Notes: a model not told the origin generated them from the sequence alone. A stretch of DNA of 64,000 nt from Simplicispira sp. 125 (GCF_003096555.1 NZ_QEKM01000001.1:1-64000), one strand, 5' to 3'; positions 46,731-56,170 are shown, numbered from the stretch's first letter. Program-made: numbers and translations.

Positions 46731-48371
46731 ATGGAATTTGACGCCGTATTGCTGCCCCCCCGCCGTGCCCGCATGATGGCCCAGGGCTTCTGGCACGACC
46801 GCACCATCAACGACAGTCTGGACGCCTGCGTCGCCCAGTGCCCCGACAAGCTGGCGCTGACGGCCGTGCAGGTGGAGACGGGTGCCGTGCAGCGCTTCAC
46901 CTACCGCGAGCTGGCGCGCATGGCCGACCGCATCGCCGTGGGTTTGAGTCGCCTGGGCGTGGGCACGAACGACATCGTCTCCTGCCAACTGCCCAACTGG
47001 TGGCAGTTCACGCTGACCTACCTGGCCTGCTCGCGCATCGGCGCGGTGATGAACCCGCTGATGCACATCTTCCGTGAGCGCGAGCTGTCGTTCATGCTCA
47101 AGCATGGCGAGGCCAAGGTTGTGATCGTGCCCCAGACCTTCCGCGGTTTCGACTTCGAGAAGATGGTCACCGAGCTGCAGCCCAGCCTGCCCCATCTCCA
47201 GCATGTGGTGGCAGTGGGTGGCCAGGGCGCCAACAGCTTCGAGGCCCTGCTCAGCGGCCCGGCCTGGGAAGACGCACCCGACGCGCAGGACATCCTCACG
47301 CGCCACCGCCCCGGCCCGGACGATGTGACGCAGCTCATCTACACCTCGGGCACCACCGGCGAGCCCAAGGGCGTGATGCACTCGGCCAACACGGTGATGG
47401 CCAACATCATTCCCTATGCCCAGCGCCTGCGCCTGGGCGCCGAGGACGTGGTGCTCATGGCCTCGCCCATGGCGCACCAGACCGGCTTCATGTACGGGCT
47501 GATGATGCCCATCCTGCTCAAAGCCAGCGTGGTGCTGCAGGACGTCTGGGAGCCGAAGAAAGCCATCGAACTCATCCGCACCGAAGGCGTGACGTTCACC
47601 ATGGCGTCCACCCCGTTCCTCACCGACCTGGCCAAGACCGTGGCGGAAACCGGTCAGGGCGTGCCCACGCTGCGCACCTTCCTGTGCGCGGGCGCGCCCA
47701 TCCCGGGGCCGCTGGTGGAGCAGGCCCGTGCCGCACTGGGGGCGAAGATCGTGTCCGCCTGGGGCATGACGGAGAACGGCGCCGTCACGCTGACCCAGCT
47801 TGACGATGCCGACGAACGCTCGTTCTCCACCGATGGCTGCCCGCTGCCCGGTGTAGAGGTCAAGGTGGTCGACGGCGACGACAAGCCCCTGCCCGCAGGC
47901 GAAATCGGCAAGCTGATGCTGCGCTCCTGCTCCAACTTTGGCGGCTATCTGCACCGCCCGCACCTCAACGGCACCGACGCCGACGACTGGTTCGACACCG
48001 GCGACCTGGCCCGCATCGACGCGCAGGGCTACATCCGCATCACCGGCCGCAGCAAGGACGTGATCATCCGGGGCGGCGAGAACATTCCGGTGGTCGAAAT
48101 CGAGTCGCTGCTGTACCGCCACCCCGCCGTGGCGATGGCGGCCATCGTGGCCTACCCCGACGAGCGCCTGGGCGAGCGCGCCTGCGCCGTGGTGGTGCCC
48201 AAGCCGGGGCAGAGCATCGACCTGCCCGGGGTCGTGGAGTACCTCAAGGCGCAGAAGGTGGCCGTGCAGTACATCCCCGAGCGCCTGGTGGTGATGGATG
48301 CCATGCCGGCCACACCGTCCGGAAAGATCCAGAAGTTCAAGCTGCGCGAGCTGATGCGCGCACCGGGCTGA
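46731..48371 (+). CDS. aliA: Cyclohexanecarboxylate-CoA ligase
   Basis: 546-residue AMP-forming acyl-CoA synthetase. P-loop-like Y-T-S-G-T-T-G-E-P-K-G at 204-214, A5 motif G-M-T-E-N-G, D-T-G-D-L-A, R-S-K-D-V-I-I-R-G-G-E-N, and the catalytic Lys in P-S-G-K-I-Q-K. Activates the free acid on entry to the pathway; the cyclohexanecarboxylate assignment comes from its place between aliB and badK homologues. GGAG precedes the ATG. Confidence 0.85.
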   Translation: MEFDAVLLPPRRARMMAQGFWHDRTINDSLDACVAQCPDKLALTAVQVETGAVQRFTYRELARMADRIAVGLSRLGVGTNDIVSCQLPNWWQFTLTYLACSRIGAVMNPLMHIFRERELSFMLKHGEAKVVIVPQTFRGFDFEKMVTELQPSLPHLQHVVAVGGQGANSFEALLSGPAWEDAPDAQDILTRHRPGPDDVTQLIYTSGTTGEPKGVMHSANTVMANIIPYAQRLRLGAEDVVLMASPMAHQTGFMYGLMMPILLKASVVLQDVWEPKKAIELIRTEGVTFTMASTPFLTDLAKTVAETGQGVPTLRTFLCAGAPIPGPLVEQARAALGAKIVSAWGMTENGAVTLTQLDDADERSFSTDGCPLPGVEVKVVDGDDKPLPAGEIGKLMLRSCSNFGGYLHRPHLNGTDADDWFDTGDLARIDAQGYIRITGRSKDVIIRGGENIPVVEIESLLYRHPAVAMAAIVAYPDERLGERACAVVVPKPGQSIDLPGVVEYLKAQKVAVQYIPERLVVMDAMPATPSGKIQKFKLRELMRAPG

Positions 48372-48397
48372 AGCCTGCACCGCACCGGAGACACCAC

Positions 48398-49177
48398 ATG
48401 ACGGACGACCGCCCGATCCGCGTGGCCACGCATGGCCGCGTAGGGGTCATCACATTGCACCGGCCCGGGCAGCTCAACGCCCTGAACGACGCCCTGATGG
48501 ACGCGCTGGGCGCAGCCCTGCTGGCCTTCGATGCCGACCCCGGCATCGGCGCCATCGTGCTCACCGGCAGCGACAAGGCCTTTGCCGCCGGGGCCGACAT
48601 CGATGCCATGGCCGACTGGACCTACATGGACGTCACCCAGAGCAACTTCATCACGCGCAACTGGGAAACGATCCGCAGCGTGCGCAAGCCCGTGATTGCC
48701 GCCGTGGCGGGCTACGCCATGGGCGGCGGCTGCGAGCTGGCGCTGGCCTGCGACGTCATCGTGGCGGCCGAATCGGCGCGCTTTGCCCTGCCCGAAATCA
48801 AGCTGGCCATGCTGCCCGGCGCGGGCGGCACGCAGCGTCTGCCGCGCGCCATCGGCAAGGCCAAGGCGATGGACATGTGCCTGTCGGCGCGCATGCTCGA
48901 TGCGCAGGAGGCCGACCGCTACGGCCTGGTCTCGCGCGTGGTGCCCGATGTGCAGCTGCAGGAACGCACCCTGGCCCTGGCCGCGCAGATTGCGTCGTTC
49001 TCGCTGCCCGCGCTGGTGGCGATCAAGGAATCGGTGAACCGTGCCTGGGAAAGCCCGCTGACCGAGGGCATCTTGTTCGAGCGCCGGGCGCTGCATGCGC
49101 GCTTTGCCAGTGCCGACGCGCACGAGGGCATGCACGCCTTCCTGGGCAAGCGCAAGCCGGACTTCCAGCACCGCTGA
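48398..49177 (+). CDS. badK: Cyclohex-1-ene-1-carboxyl-CoA hydratase (enoyl-CoA hydratase family)
   Basis: 259-residue crotonase (BadK of R. palustris has about this length). Both catalytic glutamates are present: Glu113 in G-G-G-C-E-L and Glu133 in L-P-E-I-K-L; oxyanion residues A-A-G-A-D-I are present too. Would hydrate cyclohex-1-enecarboxyl-CoA to the 2-hydroxy compound used by BadH. It may also serve pimeloyl-CoA beta-oxidation, since the local 3-hydroxyacyl-CoA dehydrogenase lacks its hydratase half. Confidence 0.83.
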   Translation: MTDDRPIRVATHGRVGVITLHRPGQLNALNDALMDALGAALLAFDADPGIGAIVLTGSDKAFAAGADIDAMADWTYMDVTQSNFITRNWETIRSVRKPVIAAVAGYAMGGGCELALACDVIVAAESARFALPEIKLAMLPGAGGTQRLPRAIGKAKAMDMCLSARMLDAQEADRYGLVSRVVPDVQLQERTLALAAQIASFSLPALVAIKESVNRAWESPLTEGILFERRALHARFASADAHEGMHAFLGKRKPDFQHR

Positions 49178-49185
49178 GGGCAAGC

Positions 49186-49246
49186 GTATTTTTCATGTGT
49201 TTTATGCCTCTAAGCCAATAAATATATACGCTAAAAGCTATTAATA
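49186..49246 (-). repeat. Family A repeat, AT-rich variant upstream of livH
   Basis: Read on the minus strand: AATAGCTTTTAGCGTATATA then GGCTTAGAGGCATAAAA, matching the family order AGCT, AGCG, TTAGAGGC. Stem partly lost. Confidence 0.5.
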
Positions 49247-49313
49247 GCATAGCAATAAGGGTTGCTGATGGTCCCCAGACGGGCCACGAGAACCCGCACC
49301 AGGAGACAAGAAC

Positions 49314-50165
49314 ATGTTGACGATCAATCTTTTCAACGGATTGGTGTACGGCGCCCTGCTCATCGTGATGAGTTCGGGCCTGGCGCTGATCTATGGCCTG
49401 CGGCGTGTGGTGAACTTTGCCCATGGCGCGCTCTACATGCTGGGGGCGTACATCGGGTTTTCGGTGGCGCAGCACAGCAACTTCTGGGTGGCGCTGCTGG
49501 TGGTGCCCCTGGTCATGGCCGGGGTGGGGGTGCTGCTCGACCGCTACGGCTTTCGCCTGCTGCAGGACCGCGAGCCGCTCAACGTGATGTTGGTGACCTT
49601 CGGCCTGCTGCTCATCCTCGAAGACCTGGTGGTCTTCATCTGGGGCAAGGCCAATCTCTCGCTGTTCACGCCCGAGCTGCTCAACTTCTCGGTCAACCTT
49701 TGGGGCAATGAGGTTCCGGCCTACCGCATTGGCGTGATCGTGGTCGGCGCGGCGGTGGCCCTGGGGCTGACGCTGTGGCTGCGTTTTTCCCGCATCGGCC
49801 TGTTTGTGCGCGCGGCCAGCACTGACCCGGTGACCACCTCCATGCAGGGCGTCAATACCGACGCGCTGAGCGCCGGTGTGGTGGGCCTGGGCAGCGCACT
49901 GGCCGGCCTGGCCGGTGTGGTGGCGGGCCCCTTTCTGTCGCTGTCGCCGCACATGAGCTCGGACGTGCTGATCGACTCCTTCGTGGTGGTGGTGATCGGC
50001 GGCCTGGGCTCGCTGGCCGGCGCTTTCATCGCCGCGTTGCTGCTGGGAATGATGCAGGCCGTGGGAGCCGTGTACCTGCCGGAGGTGTCGGTGCTGCTGC
50101 CCTTCATCTTCATGATCGCCATCCTGGTCTGGAAGCCCTCCGGCCTGGCCGGCAGCCGCACCTGA
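49314..50165 (+). CDS. livH: Branched-chain-type ABC transporter permease (LivH)
   Basis: 283-residue LivH-family permease starting M-L-T-I-N-L-F-N-G-L-V-Y-G-A-L with about eight hydrophobic segments and the conserved G-L-G-S-L-A-G-A-F near the C-terminus. It heads a livH-M-G-F-K set directly after badK, in the same orientation. In catabolic clusters such HAAT transporters often import aromatic or alicyclic acids rather than amino acids, so cyclohexanecarboxylate or a related acid is the likely substrate (inference). Confidence 0.88.
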   Translation: MLTINLFNGLVYGALLIVMSSGLALIYGLRRVVNFAHGALYMLGAYIGFSVAQHSNFWVALLVVPLVMAGVGVLLDRYGFRLLQDREPLNVMLVTFGLLLILEDLVVFIWGKANLSLFTPELLNFSVNLWGNEVPAYRIGVIVVGAAVALGLTLWLRFSRIGLFVRAASTDPVTTSMQGVNTDALSAGVVGLGSALAGLAGVVAGPFLSLSPHMSSDVLIDSFVVVVIGGLGSLAGAFIAALLLGMMQAVGAVYLPEVSVLLPFIFMIAILVWKPSGLAGSRT

Positions 50166-50182
50166 AAGCTGGGAGAAAAACC

Positions 50183-51160
50183 ATGGGTCTCATCCGTACC
50201 AGCGTCCTCTCGCTCCTCGCCCTGCTGGCAGGGGTTGCCATCCTGCTGTTGACCACGTCCAGCAACCTCCTGGGTATGTTCACCCAGGCCATCATCTACG
50301 CCATCTTCGCCCTGGGGGTGGGTGTTTTGCTCAAGCAGAACGGCCTGGTCAGCTTTGGCCATGCGCTGTTCTTCGGCGCCGCCGGTTACGGCATGGGTGT
50401 CATCCTGACTCTGGAGTGGATGCCGGCCGAGTGGGCCATTCTGGTGGTGTTGCTGGCCATCGGCGTGCTGGCATTTCTCATCGGCCTGGTCATCGTTCGG
50501 GTGCCGGGCATTGCGTTCGGCATGTTGACCCTGGCCATCGGCCAGATGGCCTATTTGTTGGCGTCGCGGGCCCGTGGCATCACCGGAGGCGCGGACGGTA
50601 TGAGCGTCCACTGGCCGTCCACCCTGTTTGGCCTGCAGCAGTCGGTGCTGCTCAAACCGGCCACGCTGTTCATGATCGCCTGGGTGCTGATGGTGCTGGT
50701 GACCGTGGCGCTGCTGCTGATCCTGCGCACCCGCTTTGGCGCCATCACCGAGGCCATCCGCGACAACGAGGAGCGCGCCCGCTTCATCGGCTTCACCACC
50801 ACCGTGCCGCGGGCCCTGGTGTATGCGCTGTCGGCGGTGGTCACCGGCATCGCCGGGCTGCTGTCGGTGTTCAACACGGGCTTCGTCTCGCCCGAAAACC
50901 TGCACTGGAGCGTCTCGGCTATCACTTTGCTGATGGTGGTGGTGGGCGGCTTCAAGAAGCCCCTGGGCCCCATCGTGGGCGCCATCCTTTATTTCCTTTT
51001 CAAGGATTTGCTGGGCGAGTACGCCACGCACTCAATGGCCATTTTCGGGGCAATCCTGATCGCGGTCATCGTGTTCGCGCCCGACGGAATCATCGGTGCC
51101 GCGCAGCGGTTGATCCGGGGCAAGAAGCCCCAGGGCATGCCCCATGCTGGCGGCCACTGA
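50183..51160 (+). CDS. livM: Branched-chain-type ABC transporter permease (LivM)
   Basis: 325-residue LivM-family permease, about nine membrane segments, with G-L-V-S-F-G-H-A-L-F-F-G and A-I-R-D-N-E-E-R-A, the cytoplasmic loop contacting the ATPases. Second channel subunit, 17 bp after livH. Confidence 0.9.
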   Translation: MGLIRTSVLSLLALLAGVAILLLTTSSNLLGMFTQAIIYAIFALGVGVLLKQNGLVSFGHALFFGAAGYGMGVILTLEWMPAEWAILVVLLAIGVLAFLIGLVIVRVPGIAFGMLTLAIGQMAYLLASRARGITGGADGMSVHWPSTLFGLQQSVLLKPATLFMIAWVLMVLVTVALLLILRTRFGAITEAIRDNEERARFIGFTTTVPRALVYALSAVVTGIAGLLSVFNTGFVSPENLHWSVSAITLLMVVVGGFKKPLGPIVGAILYFLFKDLLGEYATHSMAIFGAILIAVIVFAPDGIIGAAQRLIRGKKPQGMPHAGGH

Positions 51161-51184
51161 GCGCACGGCGCAAAGGACACACAC

Positions 51185-51904
51185 ATGAACCCCTACGTTC
51201 TCCAAGTCGAAGACGTGGCCATCCACTATGGCGGCGTCAAAGCGCTGGACGGGGTGGCACTCACCCTGGAAAAAGGCCAGATCCGCGGCCTCATCGGCCC
51301 CAATGGTGCGGGCAAGTCCACGGTGATCGATGCCATCACCGGCCGCACGCGCCTCACGCGCGGCAAAGTCATCCTGGCGGGCGAGGACGTGAGCCACCTG
51401 GGTGCTGTCGAGCGCCGCCAGCGGGGCCTCTCGCGCAGCTTCCAGCGCACCAGCATCTTCGGCGGCATGCCGGTGCGCAAGCAGGTGGAGCTGGCGTCCT
51501 ACAAGATGGGCGTGCCCGACCCCGGCGCGGATGCCGACGCCGTGCTGCGCGAGCTGGACCTGGCCCGCCTGAGCCATGCCATCGCCGAAGACCTGGGCTA
51601 CGGCGAGCAACGCCGCCTGGACCTGGCCCTGGCCCTGGTGGGCCGGCCCAAGCTGCTCATGCTCGACGAGCCCATGGCCGGCCTGTCGGTGAAGGAGTCG
51701 ATGGACCTGGCGCAGCACCTGCGCGCAATGACCGCGCGCTGGGACGTCTCGGTGCTGCTGGTGGAGCACGACATGGATGTGGTGTTCGGCATTTCGGACG
51801 CCGTCACCGTGTTTGAACTCGGCCGCGTCATCGCCAGCGGCGAGCCGGCCGCCGTGCGCGCCGATCCGCGGGTGCGCGAAGCCTACCTGGGGAGTGCCGC
51901 ATGA
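51185..51904 (+). CDS. livG: Branched-chain-type ABC transporter ATPase (LivG)
   Basis: 239-residue ATPase. Walker A G-P-N-G-A-G-K-S-T, Walker B L-L-M-L-D-E-P-M-A-G-L and switch H-D-M-D are present. The ABC signature is degenerate: L-G-Y-G-E-Q-R-R-L-D replaces L-S-G-G-Q, as in many LivG proteins. Overlaps livF by 4 bp. Confidence 0.9.
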   Translation: MNPYVLQVEDVAIHYGGVKALDGVALTLEKGQIRGLIGPNGAGKSTVIDAITGRTRLTRGKVILAGEDVSHLGAVERRQRGLSRSFQRTSIFGGMPVRKQVELASYKMGVPDPGADADAVLRELDLARLSHAIAEDLGYGEQRRLDLALALVGRPKLLMLDEPMAGLSVKESMDLAQHLRAMTARWDVSVLLVEHDMDVVFGISDAVTVFELGRVIASGEPAAVRADPRVREAYLGSAA

Positions 51905-52605
51905 GCGCCTTGTTGAACCTGCATGGCGTCCATGCCTTCTATGGTGCGGCCCACATCCTGCATGGCCTGGGCCTGCATGTGAGCGCTGGCGAGCGCGTGG
52001 CGCTGATTGGCCGCAACGGCGTGGGCAAGACCACGGTGGTCAACACCATCCTGGGCCTGGCCCATCTGCGTGCGGGAGACATCCAGTTTGGCGGCGTGAC
52101 GATTACCAAACCCCGGCCCTATATCGCCGCGCAGCACGGTATCGCGGTGGTGCCGCAGGGGCGCCGCATCGTGGCCAACCTGACGGTGGAGGAGAACCTG
52201 CACCTGGGCGCTGCCGTGGGCCGCAAGGGGCCCTGGAACGTGCCCGAAATCTACAAGCTGTTCCCCATCCTGCAGGAGCGTGCCCACACCCCGGGCACGG
52301 CGCTGTCGGGCGGGCAGCAGCAGATGCTCGCCGTGGGCCGTGCGCTGATGGCCAACCCCCGCCTGATCCTGCTCGACGAGCCCACCGAAGGCCTGGCGCC
52401 CGTCATCGTGGACCAGCTGGCCGACATATTCAACCAGGTGGCAGCGCAGGGCACGGCCCTGCTGCTGATCGAGCAAAACATGAGCCTGGTGGTGCGCGTG
52501 GCGCAGCGCTACCTGGCCATGGCCAAGGGCGCGGTGGTGGCCGAGGGCAGTGTTGAGAACTCCCGCGATTGCCTGAAGGACATCGAAAAACACGTGATGG
52601 TTTGA
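51901..52605 (+). CDS. livF: Branched-chain-type ABC transporter ATPase (LivF)
   Basis: 234-residue ATPase with Walker A G-R-N-G-V-G-K-T-T, canonical signature L-S-G-G-Q-Q-Q-M-L-A-V-G-R-A-L, Walker B L-I-L-L-D-E-P-T-E-G-L-A-P and Q-N-M at the switch position, the usual LivF features. Its ATG overlaps the livG stop. Confidence 0.92.
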   Translation: MSALLNLHGVHAFYGAAHILHGLGLHVSAGERVALIGRNGVGKTTVVNTILGLAHLRAGDIQFGGVTITKPRPYIAAQHGIAVVPQGRRIVANLTVEENLHLGAAVGRKGPWNVPEIYKLFPILQERAHTPGTALSGGQQQMLAVGRALMANPRLILLDEPTEGLAPVIVDQLADIFNQVAAQGTALLLIEQNMSLVVRVAQRYLAMAKGAVVAEGSVENSRDCLKDIEKHVMV

Positions 52606-52657
52606 TTGCAGTGCACCCGGCCGCCGGACCTTTTCCGGTATTTTTCAGGAGACAACC

Positions 52658-53839
52658 ATGTTCAAGACCATAAAATTTCAACAAATGCTCGCTGGCGTCG
52701 TTCTGGTAGCCGCGCTGCCCCTGAGCGCAGTGGCCCAGACCAAGGAGCCGATCAAGATCGGCCTGGTGTCGACCAAGTCGGGCGCTTACTCCGCCATGGG
52801 CGTGCATGTGATCAACGGCGTCAAGTTCGCCGTGGACGAGGCCAACGCCAAGGGCGGCGTGGACGGCCGCAAGATCCTCCTGGCCGAGGGCGATGACGAA
52901 AGCACGCCCGACGGCGGCCGCCGCGCGGCGGAAAAGCTGGCCCGCGACGGCCACAACCTGTTGATCGGCCCCATCGCCTCGTCGATCTCGCTGGCCATCA
53001 GCCAGAACCTGGGCCGTTGGGATGCCGCGCTGATCGGCAGCATCTCCAAGGCTGACAAGCTGACCCAGGATGCCTGCAACGCCCGCTTCATTCGCACCAA
53101 TCATTCCGACGCGATGGACCTGGCCATGATTGGCGAGTGGGCAAAGACCATCAAGGGCAATAACTTCGCCATCATGGCGGCCGATTACGTCTGGGGCCAC
53201 GATTCGGCCAAGGCCTTCGAATCAACCGTGACCGCCCAGGGCAAGAAGGTGACACTCAAGCTCTTCGTGCCCATGGGCACCAAGGACTACGCGCCCTACA
53301 TCCAGCAGCTCAAGGCCGCCAACGTGGACGCGATCTGGGTGGCTGAGGTGGCGGGTGCCATTGCCTTCGTCAAGCAGGCTGCCGACTTCGGCCTGAAGAC
53401 CCCGATGATCGGCCACGCGGTGGTGTCTGACTTCATCATCAACGCCACGGGCAAGTTGATGGAGGGCATGCCGGGCAACGTGGGCTACACGCCCGACGTC
53501 GATTCCGACGCTTCCAAGGCTTTCGTGGCCGCGTTCAAGGCCAAGTTCAACCGCCTGCCATCCGACACCGAAGCCCAGGCCTACAACGGCGCCATGGTGC
53601 TGTTCCAGGGCGTGACGCTGGCCAAGAGCGTCAAGCCCGAAGACGTGACCAAGGCCCTGCGCGGCGCCACGGTCGATACGCTGTACGGCAAGGCCCTGGT
53701 GCGCGCGGCCGACAACCAGATGATCATTCCCAACTACGTGGCGCGCGTGAAAATGGCCGACGGCGTGCTGCGCCCAGTCATCGAGCAGTCGTACCCGGCC
53801 ACGATCACGCCCGCTGCATCGCCTTTGTGCAAGATGTGA
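52658..53839 (+). CDS. Branched-chain-type ABC transporter substrate-binding protein
   Basis: 393-residue periplasmic binding protein of the LivK/Leu-Ile-Val class with a signal peptide (about residues 1-26, cleavage after A-V-A-Q or nearby). I-G-L-V-S-T-K-S-G-A-Y and N-G-V-K-F-A-V-D-E-A-N are typical. Located last in the transporter set and after the cyclohexanecarboxylate genes; expected ligand is an alicyclic or aromatic acid, by context only. Ribosome site AGGAGA. Confidence 0.87.
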   Translation: MFKTIKFQQMLAGVVLVAALPLSAVAQTKEPIKIGLVSTKSGAYSAMGVHVINGVKFAVDEANAKGGVDGRKILLAEGDDESTPDGGRRAAEKLARDGHNLLIGPIASSISLAISQNLGRWDAALIGSISKADKLTQDACNARFIRTNHSDAMDLAMIGEWAKTIKGNNFAIMAADYVWGHDSAKAFESTVTAQGKKVTLKLFVPMGTKDYAPYIQQLKAANVDAIWVAEVAGAIAFVKQAADFGLKTPMIGHAVVSDFIINATGKLMEGMPGNVGYTPDVDSDASKAFVAAFKAKFNRLPSDTEAQAYNGAMVLFQGVTLAKSVKPEDVTKALRGATVDTLYGKALVRAADNQMIIPNYVARVKMADGVLRPVIEQSYPATITPAASPLCKM

Positions 53840-53894
53840 TTTGTGCTTTGCCCAGCACCGTGCTGGGCAGGCCAGCCTGCGATGGAGTGAAAGC

Positions 53895-54929
53895 ATGAAA
53901 GCGGCATACATCACCGGCCATGGGGGCAACGAGGTCGTCCAGATCGGGCAGCGCGAGAAGCCGTCCGCCGCCCCAGGGCAGGTGGTGGTGCGCATGCGCG
54001 CGGCCACGCTCAACCGCGTGGACCTCTACATGCGCGACAGCGGTGCCGGCATCACGCACCGCTTGCCGCAGATCCTGGGGCTCGACGGCGCGGGCACGGT
54101 GGAGGCCGTGGATGCGGATGAACCCCTGCTGCGCCCGGGCCAGGAGGTGGTGCTGCACCCCGGCATCGGCTGCGGCCGCTGCGAGTTCTGCCAGCGCGGT
54201 GACACGGCCCTGTGCGTGCGCATCCAGTTCCTGGGCGAGCACCGCGACGGCACCTTTGCGCAGTGGGTCGGCCTGCCAGCGGCCCAGGTGTTTCCCAAGC
54301 CCGCACACCTGGATTTTGCCGAGGCGGCCGCCCTCGGTGTCAACCACCTCACGGCCTGGCGCATGCTGTTTTCCAAGGCGCGGCTTCAGCCGTGGGAGAC
54401 GGTGCTGGTCTTCGGCATCGGTGGCGGCGTTTCGCTGGCGGCGCTGCAACTGGCCAAGGCGGTAGGCGCGCGCGTCATCGTGACCTCGCGCGACGATGCC
54501 AAGCTCGAACGGGCACGAGCGATGGGGGCCGATCACGGCATCCATGGCAAGACCGGCGATGTGGTGAAAGAGGTCATGGCCCTCACGGGCGGGCGTGGTG
54601 TGGATGTGGTGTTCGAGAACACGGGCGCGGTCACCTGGCCGTCTGCCCTGAAGTCGCTGGTGCGCGGTGGCCGCCTGGTCACCTGCGGCGCCACCACGGG
54701 CGACCAGCCAGGTGCGGACCTGCGCCGCCTCTTCGTGCGCCAGTTGCAGATCTTCGGCTCCAGCCTGGGCAGCCATGGCGAGTTCCGTGATCTGCTCGGC
54801 TTTGTCGAGCGCACCGGCCTGCGGCCGGTGATCGACAGTGAATACCCGCTCGACGATGTGCATGCCGCGCTCGACCGCCTGGAGTCGGGCGCGCAGTTCG
54901 GCAAGCTCGTCCTGCGCATCGACCACTGA
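53895..54929 (+). CDS. MDR/zinc-type alcohol dehydrogenase-like oxidoreductase (quinone oxidoreductase type)
   Basis: 344 residues. GroES-like N-terminal domain and NAD(P)-binding G-I-G-G-G-V. The structural zinc lobe is present (C-G-R-C-E-F-C-Q-R-G-D-T-A-L-C), but the catalytic zinc site is not: the usual Cys is replaced (A-T-L-N-R-V-D-L-Y) and G-H-E is G-L-D. That combination suits a zinc-independent reductase of the quinone oxidoreductase/enoyl reductase group. Its place between a transporter and a thiolase suggests a role in alicyclic acid breakdown; the substrate is unknown. Confidence 0.82.
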   Translation: MKAAYITGHGGNEVVQIGQREKPSAAPGQVVVRMRAATLNRVDLYMRDSGAGITHRLPQILGLDGAGTVEAVDADEPLLRPGQEVVLHPGIGCGRCEFCQRGDTALCVRIQFLGEHRDGTFAQWVGLPAAQVFPKPAHLDFAEAAALGVNHLTAWRMLFSKARLQPWETVLVFGIGGGVSLAALQLAKAVGARVIVTSRDDAKLERARAMGADHGIHGKTGDVVKEVMALTGGRGVDVVFENTGAVTWPSALKSLVRGGRLVTCGATTGDQPGADLRRLFVRQLQIFGSSLGSHGEFRDLLGFVERTGLRPVIDSEYPLDDVHAALDRLESGAQFGKLVLRIDH

Positions 54930-54959
54930 AATGAAATCACCCTTGAATGTGTTGACACC

Positions 54960-56162
54960 ATGACCCAAGCCTTCATCTGCGACGCCATCCGCACCCCCAT
55001 CGGCCGCTACGGCGGCGCCCTCAGTTCGGTGCGCACCGACGACCTCGGCGCCATCCCCCTCAAGGCGCTGATGGAGCGCAACCCCGGCGTGGACTGGGCC
55101 TCCGTCACCGACGTGCTCTATGGCTGCGCCAACCAGGCCGGCGAAGACAACCGCAACGTCGCCCACATGGCCAGCCTGCTGGCGGGCCTGCCGATCGACG
55201 TGCCCGGCGCCACCATCAACCGCCTGTGCGGCTCGGGCCTGGACGCCGTGGGCACGGCGGCGCGCGCCATCAAGGCCGGTGAAGCCAGCCTCATGATCGC
55301 CGGCGGCGTGGAAAGCATGAGCCGCGCCCCCTTCGTCATGCCCAAAGCCGAAAGTGCCTTCAGCCGCAACAATGCGGTGTATGACACCACCATCGGCTGG
55401 CGCTTCATCAACAAGCGGATGAAGGAACAGTACGGCGTGGATTCCATGCCCGAAACGGCCGAGAACGTCGCCATCGAATTCAAGATCGAACGCGAAGCGC
55501 AAGACCGCATGGCGCTGCGCAGCCAGTTGAACGCCGTGGCCGCCATCCAGGCCGGCCACCTGGCGCGCGAAATCGTGCCGGTGCACATCCCGCAGAAGAA
55601 GGGCGACGCCCTCATCGTCAGCCAGGACGAACACCCGCGCGAGACCAGCCTCGAAGCGCTGGCCAAGCTCAAGGGCGTCGTGCGCCCGGACGGCAGCGTC
55701 ACCGCCGGCAACGCCTCGGGCGTGAACGACGGCGCCTGCGCCCTGCTGCTGGCGAGCGAAGCCAGCGCCGCCAAGAACGGCCTCACGCCCCGCGCCCGCG
55801 TGGTCGGCATGGCCACTGCCGGTGTGGCGCCGCGCATCATGGGCTTTGGCCCCACGCCCGCCACGCTCAAGGTGCTGGCGCAGACGGGGCTGACCATCGA
55901 CCACATGGACGTGATCGAACTCAACGAAGCCTTCGCCGCCCAGGGCCTGGCCGTGCTGCGCGCACTGGGCTTGAAAGACGACGACGCACGCGTCAACGCC
56001 TGGGGCGGCGCCATCGCGCTGGGCCACCCGCTGGGGGCCAGCGGCGCGCGCCTGGCGACCACCGCCGTCAACCGCCTGCACGCCACGGGCGGCAAGTACG
56101 CGCTGTGCACCATGTGCATCGGCGTGGGGCAGGGCATTGCCGTTGTTCTGGAGCGGGTGTGA
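54960..56162 (+). CDS. pcaF: Acetyl-CoA acyltransferase, beta-ketoadipyl-CoA thiolase type
   Basis: 400-residue thiolase. Nucleophilic Cys90 (N-R-L-C-G-S-G), G-H-P-L-G-A-S-G-A-R with the active-site His, and C-M-C-I-G-V-G-Q-G with the second Cys. The N-terminus (A-F-I-C-D-A-I-R-T-P-I-G-R-Y-G-G-A-L-S-S) and length fit PcaF/PaaJ, which cleave 3-oxoadipyl-CoA. In this cluster 3-oxopimeloyl-CoA (as for PimB) is an equally good or better substrate, so the symbol describes the family only. Confidence 0.82.
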   Translation: MTQAFICDAIRTPIGRYGGALSSVRTDDLGAIPLKALMERNPGVDWASVTDVLYGCANQAGEDNRNVAHMASLLAGLPIDVPGATINRLCGSGLDAVGTAARAIKAGEASLMIAGGVESMSRAPFVMPKAESAFSRNNAVYDTTIGWRFINKRMKEQYGVDSMPETAENVAIEFKIEREAQDRMALRSQLNAVAAIQAGHLAREIVPVHIPQKKGDALIVSQDEHPRETSLEALAKLKGVVRPDGSVTAGNASGVNDGACALLLASEASAAKNGLTPRARVVGMATAGVAPRIMGFGPTPATLKVLAQTGLTIDHMDVIELNEAFAAQGLAVLRALGLKDDDARVNAWGGAIALGHPLGASGARLATTAVNRLHATGGKYALCTMCIGVGQGIAVVLERV

Positions 56163-56170
56163 GCAGCGCT

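Noticed and set aside
48398..49177. Possible loss of a catalytic glutamate in the BadK homologue (A-M-D-M-C-L region)
   Set aside because: On rechecking, the crotonase catalytic residues are the Glu in G-G-G-C-E and the Glu in L-P-E-I, both present; the Asp is not a catalytic position.
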